Source: Bacillota bacterium (GTDB lineage: Bacteria; Bacillota_I; Bacilli_A; Acholeplasmatales; Acholeplasmataceae). Taken from it: a DNA stretch of 5,449 bases. Within the stretch, counting starts at the first letter, position 1. Every line of letters begins with the position of its first letter. Shown in pieces: positions 5,316 to 5,449 of this stretch. A program made the translations under genes and the position numbers. Location: the NCBI GenBank assembly GCA_023458995.1, contig JAEWVV010000161.1, positions 1 to 5,449 on the forward strand, written 5' to 3'. The notes below the pieces were generated by a model. The model was not told where the DNA came from. It did no database searches and was given only the letters and a program-made list of their open reading frames with translations.

Positions 5316-5449
5316 ATGAGCAAAGTCGCAATTCTCGCATGTAGTAACGCAGGTCTTGATTACTTGGACTACCCCAAAGATATTCGTATTTTGCGTTCAG
5401 TGATCCATTTTGGTACGGATGAAGCTTACGATGATTTTGTACAGATGGA
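5316..5449 (+). CDS. DegV-family (fatty-acid-binding) protein, N-terminal part
   Basis: Only 44 complete codons are present before the window ends. The visible start, MSKVAILACSNAGLDYL, then DIRILRSVIHFGTDEAYDDF, follows the DegV pattern of a first strand, a small-residue loop, and a second strand leading to a G-x-E-x-Y-x-D segment. DegV proteins bind a fatty acid; the FakB members present fatty acids to the kinase FakA for phosphorylation and entry into phospholipid synthesis. The usual loop TDST/S reads ACSN here, keeping only the Ser, so ligand handling may differ. The gene follows the HAD gene by 27 bases in the same direction and is probably co-transcribed. The call is moderate because five sixths of a typical 280-residue protein lies outside the window. 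Confidence 0.65.
   Translation, partial: MSKVAILACSNAGLDYLDYPKDIRILRSVIHFGTDEAYDDFVQM

Overview
The window comes from a low-GC, Firmicutes/Tenericutes-type chromosome. The genes are dense, AT-rich and mostly preceded by strong AGGAG-type ribosome binding sites. Tryptophan is encoded by TGG, and TGA is used as a stop (walJ ends in TGA inside an ATGA overlap), so the standard bacterial code applies rather than the Mycoplasma/Spiroplasma code. An Acholeplasma-like mollicute or a related low-GC Firmicute would fit. This placement is an inference from composition and protein style, not from a marker gene.

Layout. Bases 1-278 hold the 3' end of a rightward gene for a YhaM-type 3'-5' exoribonuclease (HD domain), followed by a clear intrinsic terminator. 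A second hairpin terminator faces the other way and ends the large leftward gene at 377-3316. That gene encodes a 979-residue lipoprotein that I read as two PrsA-like foldase modules in tandem. The first parvulin-like domain has lost its conserved histidines, and the second keeps them and carries a calcium-loop-like DxDxDGxxD insert. A 132-base divergent intergenic region (3317-3448) holds a good leftward promoter and a possible rightward promoter that overlaps it at the -10 elements. Rightward from 3449 runs a tight cluster: walJ (metallo-beta-lactamase-fold hydrolase), rlmH (23S rRNA pseudouridine-1915 methyltransferase, overlapping walJ by 4 bases), a HAD-family hydrolase whose motif I reads DxNGT, and the first 44 codons of a DegV-family protein cut by the window edge.

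How the parts relate. walJ-rlmH is a familiar Firmicutes neighbourhood, and yhaM next to prsA is also known in Bacillus-type genomes, so most of the window is conserved housekeeping context. The cluster walJ-rlmH-HAD-degV is probably one transcript, because gaps are -4, 11 and 27 bases with no terminator between. The unusual element is the giant two-module extracytoplasmic foldase-like lipoprotein. I see no mobile element, CRISPR array, tRNA or rRNA, and no stretch over 300 bases without a gene.
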